Source of the DNA: Scylla paramamosain
Lineage: Eukaryota; Arthropoda; Malacostraca; Decapoda; Portunidae
NCBI RefSeq assembly: GCF_035594125.1
Contig: NC_087190.1
Location: 7,386,962 to 7,450,961 of the forward strand
Length of the DNA: 64,000 nucleotides
Reading direction: 5' to 3'
Shown: positions 63,914 to 64,000 of the stretch, piece by piece
How positions within the stretch are numbered: position 1 is the first letter of the stretch
How the letters are laid out: every line of letters starts with the position of its first letter
Notes under the pieces: model-generated
What the model saw: the letters and a program-made list of their open reading frames with translations, nothing else
Databases searched by the model: none
Told to the model about the DNA's origin: nothing
Program-made: the position numbers and the translations under genes

Positions 63914-64000
<87 letters not shown>
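63914..64000. repeat. (TA)n microsatellite, runs off the window
   Basis: TA run beginning exactly at the right end of the Ginger-type element. Confidence 0.97.

Overview
The window reads as a piece of a transposon-dense crustacean, probably decapod, genome. Reasons: it is non-coding almost everywhere; it holds about thirty long dinucleotide tracts ((TA)n, (CT/GA)n, (CA/TG)n); and it carries many decayed retroelements typical of arthropods (jockey/CR1-like LINEs, Penelope, DIRS, Gypsy, Copia). No bacterial-style operon, CRISPR array, rRNA or intact tRNA gene is visible. The taxon is inferred from style and family recall, not from a diagnostic gene.

One host gene is clear. Six exons on the + strand between 6940 and 25842 encode the C-terminal ~330 residues of an adenylate-forming acyl-CoA synthetase of the 4-coumarate-CoA ligase/firefly-luciferase type. 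All five introns have GT..AG ends and matching phases. The N-terminal half, with the P-loop, lies upstream of the window or is not visible. Introns 1, 2 and 5 are loaded with mobile elements.

Layout. 1-6.4 kb: CR1 and LINE-B fragments, then a palindromic-ended element (MITE-1) interrupted by a ~1 kb element carrying a dense heat-shock-element array, a TATA box, an initiator and a short Cys-rich ORF. 6.9-25.8 kb: the synthetase gene with, in its introns, a gag remnant plus LTR, an RTE LINE piece, LINE-B copies, an inverted Penelope pair, a pogo/Tigger element lodged in a TA microsatellite, a tRNA-derived SINE and a related solo LTR. 26-33.9 kb: RT fragments, a piggyBac-type MITE inside a 64-bp tandem repeat, and a Ty3/Gypsy pol with RT-RNaseH-integrase order. 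33.9-39.9 kb: a second Gypsy-type element whose integrase precedes RT (Gmr1-like order), itself split by a 1036-bp TIR element. 39.95-45.4 kb: a DIRS-like element split by a CR1 copy that is open apart from one in-frame stop. 46-48.5 kb: a gag-protease remnant and a LINE ORF1. 51.36-58.73 kb: a hAT-type element with an 8-bp target duplication that has swallowed a Copia element, itself split by a full MITE-1 copy and a GC-rich insert. 59.2-64 kb: another LINE-B copy, a putative solo LTR, and a Ginger-type DNA transposon with long TIRs inserted in a (CA)n/(TA)n tract.

The elements do not form a pathway. The coherent story is repeated nesting, which gives relative ages, and repeated coincidence of microsatellites with positions inside or at the edges of mobile elements. 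The best candidates for something undescribed are the heat-shock-promoter element at 5268-6280, the Ginger-type element at 62484-63913, the unidentified TIR element at 37257-38292 and the integrase-first Gypsy element.
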